DNA from: Litorimonas sp046250185
GTDB taxonomy: Bacteria; Pseudomonadota; Alphaproteobacteria; Caulobacterales; Maricaulaceae
Assembly: GCF_046250185.1 (NCBI RefSeq)
Contig: NZ_CP176469.1
Length of the DNA: 64,000 nt
Strand: one strand, 5' to 3'
The notes under the pieces: generated by a model
Told to the model about the DNA's origin: nothing
The model's input: the letters and a program-made list of their open reading frames with translations, nothing else
Databases searched by the model: none
In this document: piece after piece, positions 34,827-42,174 of the stretch
How positions within the stretch are numbered: position 1 is the stretch's first letter
How the letters are laid out: the number at the start of each line of letters is the position of its first letter
Position numbers and translations under genes: made by a program

Positions 34827-35552
34827 TTACGCGCGCAAAAGCCCCAACTGGATCGCCCGAACTACGGTGTGGGTGCGGTTTGACGTTTCAAATCGATCCG
34901 AGAGTGACTTGAGGTAATCTCGCACAGAATATTCGGAAATGGACATGATCTGCCCGATCTCCCAATTCGTTTTTCCCTTAGCCACTAAGTCTAAAATCTC
35001 GTGTTCTTTGACAGAAATTTTGGGTACATCCACTGTGGCCTCGCCTAGATGGCGGTCTATGACATCAAATGTCACGCAGCATAGCAGTTCGATCTCAAAC
35101 ATGTCCGCCGCGCTCAAATCGAAATCTGTTTCACGCCCGATCGAGACAATCGCTTGTCGTCCGCGCCGCGTGGAGATTGGCAGCAATATGCCAAAGCATA
35201 AGCCATGCGCGCGGGCATCCTCGGTTTGGATTATCTGCTCTTGGGTTAGGTCAGTATATGAGTCGCGCCATCGATAAGGTCGGTTTGTTCGCGCCAGGTG
35301 CGCGATAACAGGATCAACATAGATATAGCGTTTTTGCAAATAGCGTAGAATGAAGGCTTCCGCCCGCTTTGCAAAATAGAATTGGGACGGCAGAATATCT
35401 TCGCTGAGATTAATTGCGCCCCGCCCCGCAAATACGTAAGTGAAACCCAGTGTTTCCAACGCCTCACACATGATGTCAAAGGCCACTTCAGCGGAGGAAC
35501 TTGCATCGATTTTATCGATATACGCCCGCATATTTCCAAAGCCAGACGTCAT
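34827..35552 (-). CDS. LuxR-type regulator with autoinducer-binding domain (solo)
   Basis: 241 residues. Domain 1 (about 15-165) is an autoinducer-binding domain. Of the usual ligand-pocket residues, Tyr61, Asp70, Pro71 and Trp85 equivalents are present (RYLQKRYIYVDPV, then PYRWRD 12 residues on), but the position of Trp57 is Phe. Domain 2 (about 175-240) is a LuxR HTH (VKEHEILDLVAKGKTNWEIGQ, YSVRDYLKSLSDRF). No luxI is near, so it is a solo: it may sense another cell's signal, a non-AHL ligand, or none. It faces the candidate structured RNA and ends at 34827. The first Met fits the domain start. Confidence 0.85.
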   Translation of the reverse strand: MTSGFGNMRAYIDKIDASSSAEVAFDIMCEALETLGFTYVFAGRGAINLSEDILPSQFYFAKRAEAFILRYLQKRYIYVDPVIAHLARTNRPYRWRDSYTDLTQEQIIQTEDARAHGLCFGILLPISTRRGRQAIVSIGRETDFDLSAADMFEIELLCCVTFDVIDRHLGEATVDVPKISVKEHEILDLVAKGKTNWEIGQIMSISEYSVRDYLKSLSDRFETSNRTHTVVRAIQLGLLRA

Positions 35553-35781
35553 CCCGAACCTTATCCCCCCAATTTGCCCTCACTCCCAATCGTGATGCAA
35601 ATTTAAGGTTAATGCATACCCAAAGTAGAAAGATAGGTAAACACCTGTTTCCGTTATTCACAGTGAATACTTGAATTATAAGCGGACCAGCCTCCCCTAA
35701 ATTTACAAGAAATCTGACTAGTCAAAGCGCCCTGCGCCTCCTAGAATGAGGCACACATTATAATTTAGAATGGATGAGCGC

Positions 35782-36612
35782 ATGTCAGATCAGGAATTTC
35801 CAACAGGCACATTAATGGCTGGCAAACGCGGCTTGATTATGGGTGTCGCCAATAAAAACTCGATCGCATGGGCCATTGCCCGTCAACTCGCAGCCCAAGG
35901 TGCGGAGATTGCTTTTACCTATCAAGGGGATGCCCTGCTCCGTCGTGTCAAACCACTTGCAGAATCTGTGGGGTCAGACATTTTATGCGAATGTGACGTC
36001 ACCGACGACGCTACGATGGATAGCACCTTTGCGACCTTGAAAGACAAATGGGGCAAGATTGATTTCCTGGTCCACGCCATTGCTTTTGCGGGCAAAGACC
36101 AACTGGCGGGCAGCTTTGTCGACAATACGACGCGCCAAGGCTTTAAATCCGCGCTCGATATTTCCGCTTATTCCTTCGTCGATAGCGCCCGCCGCGCGAG
36201 CGAGATTATGAATGATGGCGGATCGATGGTGACACTCACCTATCTCGGCTCCGAGCGCGTGATCCCAAATTATAACGTTATGGGCGTAGCCAAGGCCGCG
36301 CTTGAAGCTTGCACACGTTATATTGCGGCTGACCTCGGCCCGCGCGGTATTCGCGTTAATGCAATCTCAGCAGGCCCGATCAAGACACTCGCCGCCGCAG
36401 GCATCGGCTCTGGCCGTCACATGTTCCGCTTTAACAAAGCCGCAGCCGCTATGCGCGATAACACGGATCCCAGAGGCGTCGCAGGCGCAGCGCTCTATTT
36501 CTTGTCCGACCTCGGCCTGTCATCTACAGGCGAAACCCATCACGTCGACGGTGGTTTTCACGCCATTGGCATGCCTGCCGAAGACGCCATGGATGAAGCC
36601 AGTGGGAACTAG
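35782..36612 (+). CDS. fabI: Enoyl-ACP reductase (NADH)
   Basis: 276 residues from the ATG at 35782, which has GGATGAG upstream; an ATG at 35770 has no such site. Last step of each fatty-acid elongation cycle. The short-chain dehydrogenase fold has MGVANKNSIAWAIARQL at the N-terminal nucleotide site, SALDISAYSFVD, and the Tyr-x6-Lys pair in YNVMGVAK (the FabI catalytic motif with a second Tyr upstream), then GPIKTLAAAGIG. Together with fabAB it gives a fatty-acid group, though the LuxR gene lies between. Confidence 0.95.
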   Translation: MSDQEFPTGTLMAGKRGLIMGVANKNSIAWAIARQLAAQGAEIAFTYQGDALLRRVKPLAESVGSDILCECDVTDDATMDSTFATLKDKWGKIDFLVHAIAFAGKDQLAGSFVDNTTRQGFKSALDISAYSFVDSARRASEIMNDGGSMVTLTYLGSERVIPNYNVMGVAKAALEACTRYIAADLGPRGIRVNAISAGPIKTLAAAGIGSGRHMFRFNKAAAAMRDNTDPRGVAGAALYFLSDLGLSSTGETHHVDGGFHAIGMPAEDAMDEASGN

Positions 36613-36985
36613 CCCAACCATTTAATACCGCATTTTGCCCGCTTACATCACACACTTGCCTAGGGTTTTGCTTTGCTTATCCTCGGACGGTCTTGCCGTG
36701 ATATAAACGTCCGTCTTTATCCGCGAGGCAGTCGAGCGTACGTTGGCTTAATTGGGATGAAGCAGTGTTTGTCATTGGAGCTGCCGCGGTAACGCGCGAT
36801 TAGCTTGGGTGGCCAAGCGAGAGCTGATTGGCCCGCGACTGGCCAGTTCGGCCGCTTGTGTGAAAAAGACACTGCCGCATGGGGCTTTGGCCCGAAAACA
36901 CATTATGCGCCACGGGTTCACGCCCGGGCTGACGGCTTCATGCGGACACCTCATTTTTCACAAGGACATATTTAAGGAGGCGGTC
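36613..36985. other. Gene-poor stretch with several inverted repeats
   Basis: 373 bases without a convincing gene. Dyads: CGGACG/CGTCCG (36684-36689 with 36708-36713), inside CCTCG/CGAGG; GCTTGG-GTGG-CCAAGC (36803-36818, a perfect 6-bp stem and tetraloop); GCAGTGT/ACACTGC (36762-36768 with 36869-36875); and the palindrome ACTGGCCAGT (36838-36847). This could be a structured RNA or the fabI 3' end. No tRNA, tmRNA, SRP or RNase P core was recognised. Confidence 0.4.
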
Positions 36986-37156
36986 ATGCCCCGAGGACGA
37001 GGCCCTATAAAAGCCCGTGACGCCGCGCGATTGCGTGCTTGGCGACGAGAGCTATTGCAGCACAAAGTCACGGACGCGCGCCGCAAAGCGCGGACGCAAT
37101 CGCGCATATCAACACGCATATCAACATTGGGGCGCTTCATATTAGAATTCTTATAA
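36986..37156 (+). CDS. Very small basic protein of unknown function
   Basis: 56 residues: MPRGRGPIKARDAARLRAWR, then a Lys/Arg/Gln-rich helix and a C-terminal end ISTLGRFILEFL. Not recognised. Evidence that it is real is mainly the consensus ribosome-binding site AAGGAGG six bases before the ATG, one of the best in the window. With about fourteen Arg and several Lys it would bind nucleic acid. The stop codon lies inside the first copy of the 16-bp palindrome. An in-frame start far upstream (36809) is not believed: it lacks a site and the added sequence looks random. Confidence 0.55.
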   Translation: MPRGRGPIKARDAARLRAWRRELLQHKVTDARRKARTQSRISTRISTLGRFILEFL

Positions 37157-37170
37157 GTGATTAATCACTT
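37155..37170. repeat. 16-bp palindrome, copy 1
   Basis: AAGTGATTAATCACTT is a perfect palindrome overlapping the stop codon of the 56-residue ORF. The same 16 bases occur again at 37405-37420, centre-to-centre exactly 250 bases away. Confidence 0.8.
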
Positions 37171-37281
37171 GTTTATGCTTGCAACGTTTTATCGGACATC
37201 TTTTTGCAAAGCACCCAACTAAGCCCTTGGGAAACGCTTCAAAAGAGTATTTTGGAAAGCTATGCGGCAAAGGGGCTTTGG

Positions 37282-37377
37282 ATGGTAATATTGGAATCAC
37301 CTAGAGTCATTAGGAATCACCGGGAGTCGTCAGAAGTCATCAGGAATCGTCAGGAGTCATCAGAAGTCATAAAATGA
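37282..37377 (+). CDS. Possible 31-residue peptide encoded by the phased array
   Basis: ATG at 37282 with AAAGGGG about seven bases upstream, open to TGA at 37375. The peptide has a 10-residue repeat (ESPRVIRNHR, ESSEVIRNRQ, ESSEVIK). The peptide repeat follows automatically from a 10-bp DNA repeat read in frame, so coding and DNA-level roles cannot be separated by eye. Low confidence. Confidence 0.25.
   Translation: MVILESPRVIRNHRESSEVIRNRQESSEVIK
37291..37370. repeat. Eight tandem 10-bp units, six holding GANTC
   Basis: The units are TTGGAATCAC, CTAGAGTCAT, TAGGAATCAC, CGGGAGTCGT, CAGAAGTCAT, CAGGAATCGT, CAGGAGTCAT and CAGAAGTCAT, without a base out of phase. Consensus is about CAGGARTCAT. 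Six contain GANTC, the recognition site of the alphaproteobacterial cell-cycle methyltransferase CcrM, all on one face of the helix. The AATCAC of units 1 and 3 is also the half-site of the flanking palindromes. Confidence 0.85.
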
Positions 37378-37395
37378 CGATAAAATCAAAGATCG

Positions 37396-37429
37396 AGAAA
37401 ATAAAAGTGATTAATCACTTTTATTTTCT
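37396..37429. repeat. 34-bp perfect palindrome around copy 2 of the 16-mer
   Basis: All 17 base pairs match around the centre between 37412 and 37413; the core 37405-37420 is the same 16-mer as at 37155. As RNA it would be a 15-bp AU-rich stem with a UUAA loop, between two converging genes, so a terminator role is possible. The perfect match over 34 bases and the shared core make an operator or protein-bound dyad an equal option. Confidence 0.8.
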
Positions 37430-37484
37430 AGGAGTTTGAAACTTGAGCGACGCTGCCACTCTCATGCGAACCCAATCAAAACCG

Positions 37485-37826
37485 CTACGTTCGCAAGCTC
37501 TCAAGATCATCACGGGATAAATGCGCCGCCGCAAAATAAATAAGCCCCATCAATACGCTCGGCCTCCCCTTGCCCACGGTTTGAGCAAGGGCCGCGACAA
37601 AGTCTGCATTTTCTGGCGAGAGGCGCACGGTCGTGCGGCGCTGTACGGCAAAGGCATCCTCGCGGAACCAGTCTGTGAGTTCGGAAATATGAAAGTCGTC
37701 GCGAATTTGAGTCAAAGTGCGGTCAATGACTTTGGACCGTGCCTTCGTCTTCATCCGCCGCCCCATATCAGTGACGAGGCGCTCCGCCCCAGGTTCTATG
37801 GTCATTTCAACGGCGAGTGTGGTCAT
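37485..37826 (-). CDS. Probable ribbon-helix-helix-type DNA-binding protein
   Basis: 113 residues. The stretch RRTTVRLSPENADFVAALAQTVGKGRPSVLMGLIYFAAAHL at about 63-103 has the strand-helix-turn-helix spacing of ribbon-helix-helix repressors, with G-K-G-R-P-S where many have G-x-S/T-x-S. Ahead of it come TIEPGAERLVTDMGRRMKTKARSKVIDRTLT, which could be a second copy, and an acidic linker. The family is not identified. It has a weak ribosome-binding site (GAGG very near the ATG). It transcribes toward the palindromes and the 10-bp array 55-195 bases past its stop. A reading frame on the opposite strand (37521-37937) was judged a shadow. Confidence 0.55.
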   Translation of the reverse strand: MTTLAVEMTIEPGAERLVTDMGRRMKTKARSKVIDRTLTQIRDDFHISELTDWFREDAFAVQRRTTVRLSPENADFVAALAQTVGKGRPSVLMGLIYFAAAHLSRDDLESLRT

Positions 37827-38104
37827 AACCTCGACTTACGCGCCTATGGTTACCAACTCGTCAACGCAGCACTTGGATTGGAAGTAAACTGCGCTTTCAA
37901 ACGGGATAATGACGCGGCATCCATCACGCTGGTTTAGGGCATTTAAGACAGGACAATTCAGAAACTTAATTTCGAGTGAGAGATAGCGAAGTAGGTAAAT
38001 AAAGGATTAACCGATGCTAGCAAATGAAAGTTATATCGGCTTTCAAACGTCTATTCATAAATAATGTATGAACGAGATGCAGTAAATGAAAGCGATCTGC
38101 GCTG
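37827..38104. other. Noncoding stretch between the RHH-like gene and ribD
   Basis: 278 bases with no gene. AAATGAAAG occurs twice (38023-38031 and 38085-38093). TTATCCACT at 38104-38112 differs from the DnaA-box consensus TTATCCACA at its last base and overlaps the ribD stop. Confidence 0.4.
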
Positions 38105-38521
38105 TTATCCACTTACCCGTGCGAAGAAGTCCGTATTGATCTGATAAGCCTGCTCAGCGCCTTCGCCGACCACGGTATCTATCCCCGCTTCTTGTAGCAA
38201 GGCTGCGCCGCGCCAATGCACGCGGGGGTCAGGATCGATCACCGCAATAACGCAGCGCGCAATGCCCGCCGCGATTAATGCATCCGCGCAAGGCCCAGTC
38301 TGCCCATAATGGGAGCATGGTTCGAGCGTGACATAGGCGGTCGCGCCGCGTGCCTGCCGTCCCGCGACTTGCAGCGCATTGGTCTCAGCGTGGGGGCGGC
38401 CACCATCGGACGTCGCGCCTTGGCCAATGATCGCGTTGTCCTTGACCAAGACACAGCCGACAGCGGGGTTTTCCCCAGTGCGACCCTGCTGCGCCCGCGC
38501 AAGGCTCAGCGCGAGGGTCAT
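38105..38521 (-). CDS. ribD: RibD deaminase domain without reductase domain (truncated ribD)
   Basis: 138 residues. Matches the N-terminal half of RibD, which deaminates the pyrimidine intermediate of riboflavin synthesis: GENPAVGCVLVKD, zinc/catalytic HAETNAL, PCSHYGQTGPCADALI, IDPDPRV, ending QINTDFFARVSG. Full RibD continues after FF-x-R into a reductase of about 210 residues; here a stop comes immediately. In frame upstream of the ATG at 38521 the codons read HDAKY, which belongs to the usual RibD start (D-x-x-Y-M), yet no ATG/GTG/TTG is seen there before gpmA sequence. So either a rare start inside gpmA is used or the 5' end is also damaged. Riboflavin synthesis would need an intact gene elsewhere. 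Confidence 0.75.
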   Translation of the reverse strand: MTLALSLARAQQGRTGENPAVGCVLVKDNAIIGQGATSDGGRPHAETNALQVAGRQARGATAYVTLEPCSHYGQTGPCADALIAAGIARCVIAVIDPDPRVHWRGAALLQEAGIDTVVGEGAEQAYQINTDFFARVSG

Positions 38522-38531
38522 ATATTTTGCG

Positions 38532-39275
38532 TCATGAGGCAGCTTGTGCGCCTTTAATTTCAGGGAGGTCTTTGGCCCGTTTTTTATCGAGGTATCGCGC
38601 AGATTTCACCTTGAGTGTCGCGTCATCTAATTCAAGCAAGAGCGGGTTGCCAGTCGGGAATTCGAAACCTGGAATATCGTCATCGGACACATCAAAGAGC
38701 GTCTTCATCAAAGCCCGAAGGGAGTTTCCATGCGCTGAAATGATAAGGTTGTTGCCCGCCCGCAGGAACGGCACGATCTGGTCGTTATAGTAAGGCAGCA
38801 CGCGTTCGCAGGTGATTTTCAAACTCTCACCCGTTGGCAATTCTGCGGGATCGATGTGTGCGTATTTCGCCTCTTTGGAGGGATGAAATTCGCTGTCTGT
38901 GTCAATTTGCGGCGGCGGAACATCGAAGCTGCGGCGCCAGATATGGACTTGATCATCGCCGTGTTTATCTCGCGTCTCTTGCTTATTCAGGCCCGTCAGT
39001 CCGCCGTAATGACGTTCATTCAACCGCCAGTCTTTGGTCACTGGAATATGGAATTGCTCAATGCCTTCGAGGGTCATCCACAGCGTTCTGATCGCGCGGC
39101 GTTGATAGCTGGTGAAGGCTGCGTCGAATTGAATATTTTCTTTCGCCAGAAGCTTCCCCGCCTTCTTGGCTTCCTTTACACCTTCGGGGGTCAGATCAAC
39201 ATCAACCCAGCCAGTGAAGCGATTGGCAAGGTTCCATTCGGATTGTCCGTGACGGACGAGAACAAGATAAGTCAT
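38532..39275 (-). CDS. gpmA: 2,3-bisphosphoglycerate-dependent phosphoglycerate mutase
   Basis: 247 residues, the dPGM length. Interconverts 3- and 2-phosphoglycerate via a phosphohistidine. The N-terminus has RHGQSEWNLANRFTGWVD with the phosphorylated His; RALMKTL and SAHGNSLRA hold the second His, and ERHYGGLTGLNKQET is typical. The last bases overlap the coding frame of the ribD fragment. Upstream lies a 20-bp TTAA repeat. Confidence 0.95.
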   Translation of the reverse strand: MTYLVLVRHGQSEWNLANRFTGWVDVDLTPEGVKEAKKAGKLLAKENIQFDAAFTSYQRRAIRTLWMTLEGIEQFHIPVTKDWRLNERHYGGLTGLNKQETRDKHGDDQVHIWRRSFDVPPPQIDTDSEFHPSKEAKYAHIDPAELPTGESLKITCERVLPYYNDQIVPFLRAGNNLIISAHGNSLRALMKTLFDVSDDDIPGFEFPTGNPLLLELDDATLKVKSARYLDKKRAKDLPEIKGAQAAS

Positions 39276-39293
39276 AAGGCGGTCCTTTTGAAT

Positions 39294-39313
39294 TTAATTA
39301 ATTAATTAATTAA
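39294..39313. repeat. Five tandem TTAA units between polA and gpmA
   Basis: A 20-bp run of (TTAA)5 overlaps the polA stop codon and lies 19 bases upstream of gpmA. It is palindromic and could slip or cruciform. Spacing does not fit TTAA-N7-TTAA. Confidence 0.8.
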
Positions 39314-42156
39314 TGCGCATCATTCCAATTCAACGCGGCTTTAGCGTCCACAACAAGCGGAACGGAAATTTGAACAGCAGGGCGCGCCGCTTTTTCCATC
39401 GTCGGTTTAACAATATTGATCAGCGCGTCAGCCTGATTGTCTGGCACTTCGAAAATTAATTCGTCATGCACTTGGAGGAGCATGCGTGCGCCTTCTATAT
39501 CTTTTATGGCGTCCGGCATACGGATCATTGCGCGGCGCATTATATCGGACGCTCCGCCTTGAATGGGCGCGTTGATCGCTTGACGTTCAGCGAAACCGCG
39601 CACAGCTTGATTGCGGTCCGTAATACCTTTAATATGGCATTTTCGACCGAAGATCGTTTTGACATAGCCATGTTCCCGTGCTTCCGCTTTGGCGTCGTCC
39701 ATATAGGCTTTGATGCCGGGGAATTTTTCGAAGTAACTTTTGATATAATCTCCCGCTTCGCCGCGACTAATGCCAAGATTATTGGCGAGGCCGAACGCGG
39801 AAATGCCGTAGATGATGCCAAAATTAATTGCCTTGGCGCGGCGCCGTGTGGCGCTGTCCATGTCCGCAAGTGGGACACCGAACATCTCGCTTGCCGTCAG
39901 GGCATGAATATCGACGCCGTCCGCAAAGGCCTGCTTCATCGTCGGCAAGTCTGCCACATGAGCGAGCAAGCGCAGCTCAATTTGAGAGTAGTCCGCTGCG
40001 ACGAGGACATGGCCTTTTTCGGCGACAAAAGCATCGCGGATTTTGCGACCTTCTTCGGTACGGATCGGAATATTTTGGAGGTTTGGGTCAGAGGAGGACA
40101 GCCGCCCCGTTGTCGTCGCCGCGAGCGAAAAGCTCGTGTGAACGCGGCCCGTATCGGGATTAATTTGCGTGACGAGCGCGTCAGTATAGGTAGATTTCAA
40201 CTTGGCATAATGCCGCCAATCCAAAATAGTTTGCGGCAGTTTTTCGCCTTTGACCGCCAAATCTTCCAAGACGCCAGCGCCCGTTTGCCACGCGCCCGTT
40301 TTGGTCTTCTTGCCGCCTTCGAGGCCCATTTGATCAAACAGAATTTCGCCGAGTTGTTTCGGACTGCCGAGATTAAATTTCGTGCCCGCCAACTCATAGG
40401 CTTCGGCCTCAAGGCCTGCCATTTTCTGCGCAAACATAGAGGACAGACGCGCGAGTTCAGCGCGGTCAACTTTAATCCCCTGATTTTCCATTTGCGCAAT
40501 AATCGCGGGCAGCGGACGCTCAAGAGTTTCGTAGACGGTCGCAACATTTTCCGCTGCCAATTTCGGCTTCAGGAATTTCCAAAGGCGCAAAGTAACGTCT
40601 GCGTCTTCGGCGGCATAAGGCGTGGCATCTTCAAGGCTGATTTGGTCGAAGGTTTTTTGATTTTTGCCCGTGCCAGCAATGTCTTTGAAGCTGATGGGTT
40701 TGTGGCCGAAATGCATCTCTGACAGCGCATCCATGCCGTGACTATGGAGGCCCGCTTCGAGTGCATAGGAGATCAACATAGTGTCGTCATAGGGCGCAGG
40801 GCGGAGGTTATATCGCGCAAATACGCCGAGATCATATTTGAAATTCTGCCCGACTTTCAAGACATGGGGGACTTCTAATAAGGGTTTCAATGCCGCTAAG
40901 GCCGCGTCCCTCGGGATTTGCTTGGGGGCGTCATCGCCGAACATATCGGCCCCTTCGCCGACATGCGCCAGCGGGATATAGCAGGCCTCATTATCGCCGA
41001 GCGCCATGCAAAGCCCGACCATATTCGCGGCGGCAGAATCAAGGCTGTCCGTCTCCAAATCGACGGAGATCACCTCACATGTCATGGCACGAGCGATCCA
41101 ATACTCAAGGACGTCCATGTCCTGCACACAGACATATTTTGATTTATCGAAGGTCAGGTTTTCTGGCGTGTCTAATTCAGCGGGTGCGGTCAGCGTGTCG
41201 TCTTTGCGCAAGCCGTCCGTATCTCCGTCACTCAGCGCGGCGCGGACGCGGGCTGTCAATGTGCGGAAAGTCATGAGTTCGAGGAAATCAAACAGCACCT
41301 CAACATCAGGATCAGACACGGCCAGGTCATCCAGCGGTGTCGCCAGTTCAACATCCGTTTTTAACGTGACGAGTTCAAGCGACACGCGGGCATTATCGAT
41401 ATTTGCCATCATCTTTTCGCGACGACCCTTTTGCGGAATTTCGTCGCAACGCTGCAACAGTGTTTCGAGGTCACCATATTCTTCGAGCAGGAGCACAGCC
41501 GTTTTCACGCCGATGCCCGGCACACCAGGAATATTATCAACGCTGTCTCCCGCGAGGGCTTGCACTTCGATGACTTGCTCTGGCGACACACCGAATTTGT
41601 CACGGACTTCGGGGATGCCGATGGTTTTATTTTTCATTGTATCGAGCATAGTGATCTTGTCAGACACCAGCTGCATCAAGTCCTTGTCCGAGCTGATGAT
41701 GGTGACGCGCGCGCCTTTCGCCTCGGCTTGGCGGGCATAGGTCGCGATGATATCGTCTGCCTCAAAGCCTTCCATTTCAATGGAGGCCGCACCAAAAGCC
41801 CGCGTCGCGTCGCGCACGAGCGGAAATTGCGGGAGGAGATCTTCGGGTGTCTCGGACCGATTGGCTTTGTATGCGGGATAGATATCGTTGCGGAAGGTAT
41901 AGCTGCCCTTATCGAAAATCACGGCGAAGTGGGTCGGGCGGCTGTCATCATTTTGATCCCGCAGCAGCTTGAACAGCATATTGGAGAAGCCCGCGACTGC
42001 GCCAATCGGCAGGCCGTCCGTCTTTCGCGTTAAGGGCGGCAGCGCGTGGTAAGCGCGGAAGATATAGCCAGAGCCGTCAACGAGGACGACATGAGAGCTT
42101 TCGTCGACAGGAACGGTCTCGCTCACAATGTGGGTCCAGATAGCGGTTTCAGGCAA
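39310..42156 (-). CDS. polA: DNA polymerase I
   Basis: About 948 residues, with all three parts: 5'-nuclease (residues about 20-300: LVDGSGYIFRAYHALP, FEADDIIATYA, SSDKDLMQL, GDSVDNIPGVPGIGVKTA), 3'-5' exonuclease (ISVDLETDSLD, KVGQNFKYDL, AAEDADVTLRLW) and polymerase (SSDPNLQNIPIRT, DYSQIELRLLAHV, RRRAKAINFGIIYG, LLQVHDELIFEVP). Exonuclease Asp/Glu are intact, so proofreading should work. The reading begins with TTG at 42156; a GTG at 42126 (ten codons in) with GGA upstream is a real alternative. It works in Okazaki-fragment and repair synthesis. It is divergent from the TonB-like gene. Confidence 0.95.
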   Translation of the reverse strand: MPETAIWTHIVSETVPVDESSHVVLVDGSGYIFRAYHALPPLTRKTDGLPIGAVAGFSNMLFKLLRDQNDDSRPTHFAVIFDKGSYTFRNDIYPAYKANRSETPEDLLPQFPLVRDATRAFGAASIEMEGFEADDIIATYARQAEAKGARVTIISSDKDLMQLVSDKITMLDTMKNKTIGIPEVRDKFGVSPEQVIEVQALAGDSVDNIPGVPGIGVKTAVLLLEEYGDLETLLQRCDEIPQKGRREKMMANIDNARVSLELVTLKTDVELATPLDDLAVSDPDVEVLFDFLELMTFRTLTARVRAALSDGDTDGLRKDDTLTAPAELDTPENLTFDKSKYVCVQDMDVLEYWIARAMTCEVISVDLETDSLDSAAANMVGLCMALGDNEACYIPLAHVGEGADMFGDDAPKQIPRDAALAALKPLLEVPHVLKVGQNFKYDLGVFARYNLRPAPYDDTMLISYALEAGLHSHGMDALSEMHFGHKPISFKDIAGTGKNQKTFDQISLEDATPYAAEDADVTLRLWKFLKPKLAAENVATVYETLERPLPAIIAQMENQGIKVDRAELARLSSMFAQKMAGLEAEAYELAGTKFNLGSPKQLGEILFDQMGLEGGKKTKTGAWQTGAGVLEDLAVKGEKLPQTILDWRHYAKLKSTYTDALVTQINPDTGRVHTSFSLAATTTGRLSSSDPNLQNIPIRTEEGRKIRDAFVAEKGHVLVAADYSQIELRLLAHVADLPTMKQAFADGVDIHALTASEMFGVPLADMDSATRRRAKAINFGIIYGISAFGLANNLGISRGEAGDYIKSYFEKFPGIKAYMDDAKAEAREHGYVKTIFGRKCHIKGITDRNQAVRGFAERQAINAPIQGGASDIMRRAMIRMPDAIKDIEGARMLLQVHDELIFEVPDNQADALINIVKPTMEKAARPAVQISVPLVVDAKAALNWNDAH

Positions 42157-42174
42157 AATTTCATGATCTGACTA

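Noticed and set aside
34827..35552. A LuxI/LuxR quorum-sensing pair
   Set aside because: No acyl-homoserine lactone synthase sequence was seen in the window.
36900..36930. tRNA T-loop-like CGGG-TTCACG-CCCG
   Set aside because: Stem of four and loop of six bases, no acceptor or anticodon arms at the right distance.
37291..37370. CRISPR array
   Set aside because: Ten-base repeats without spacers and no cas genes; the pattern is a plain tandem array.
37521..37937. Plus-strand frame of 138 codons over the RHH-like gene
   Set aside because: It lies antisense to the minus-strand gene, whose helix pattern is more protein-like, and has no ribosome-binding site.
38104..38112. DnaA box TTATCCACT as sign of a replication origin
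   Set aside because: One mismatch, one copy, and no dnaA, hemE or AT-rich multimer array around it; noted only as a detail.
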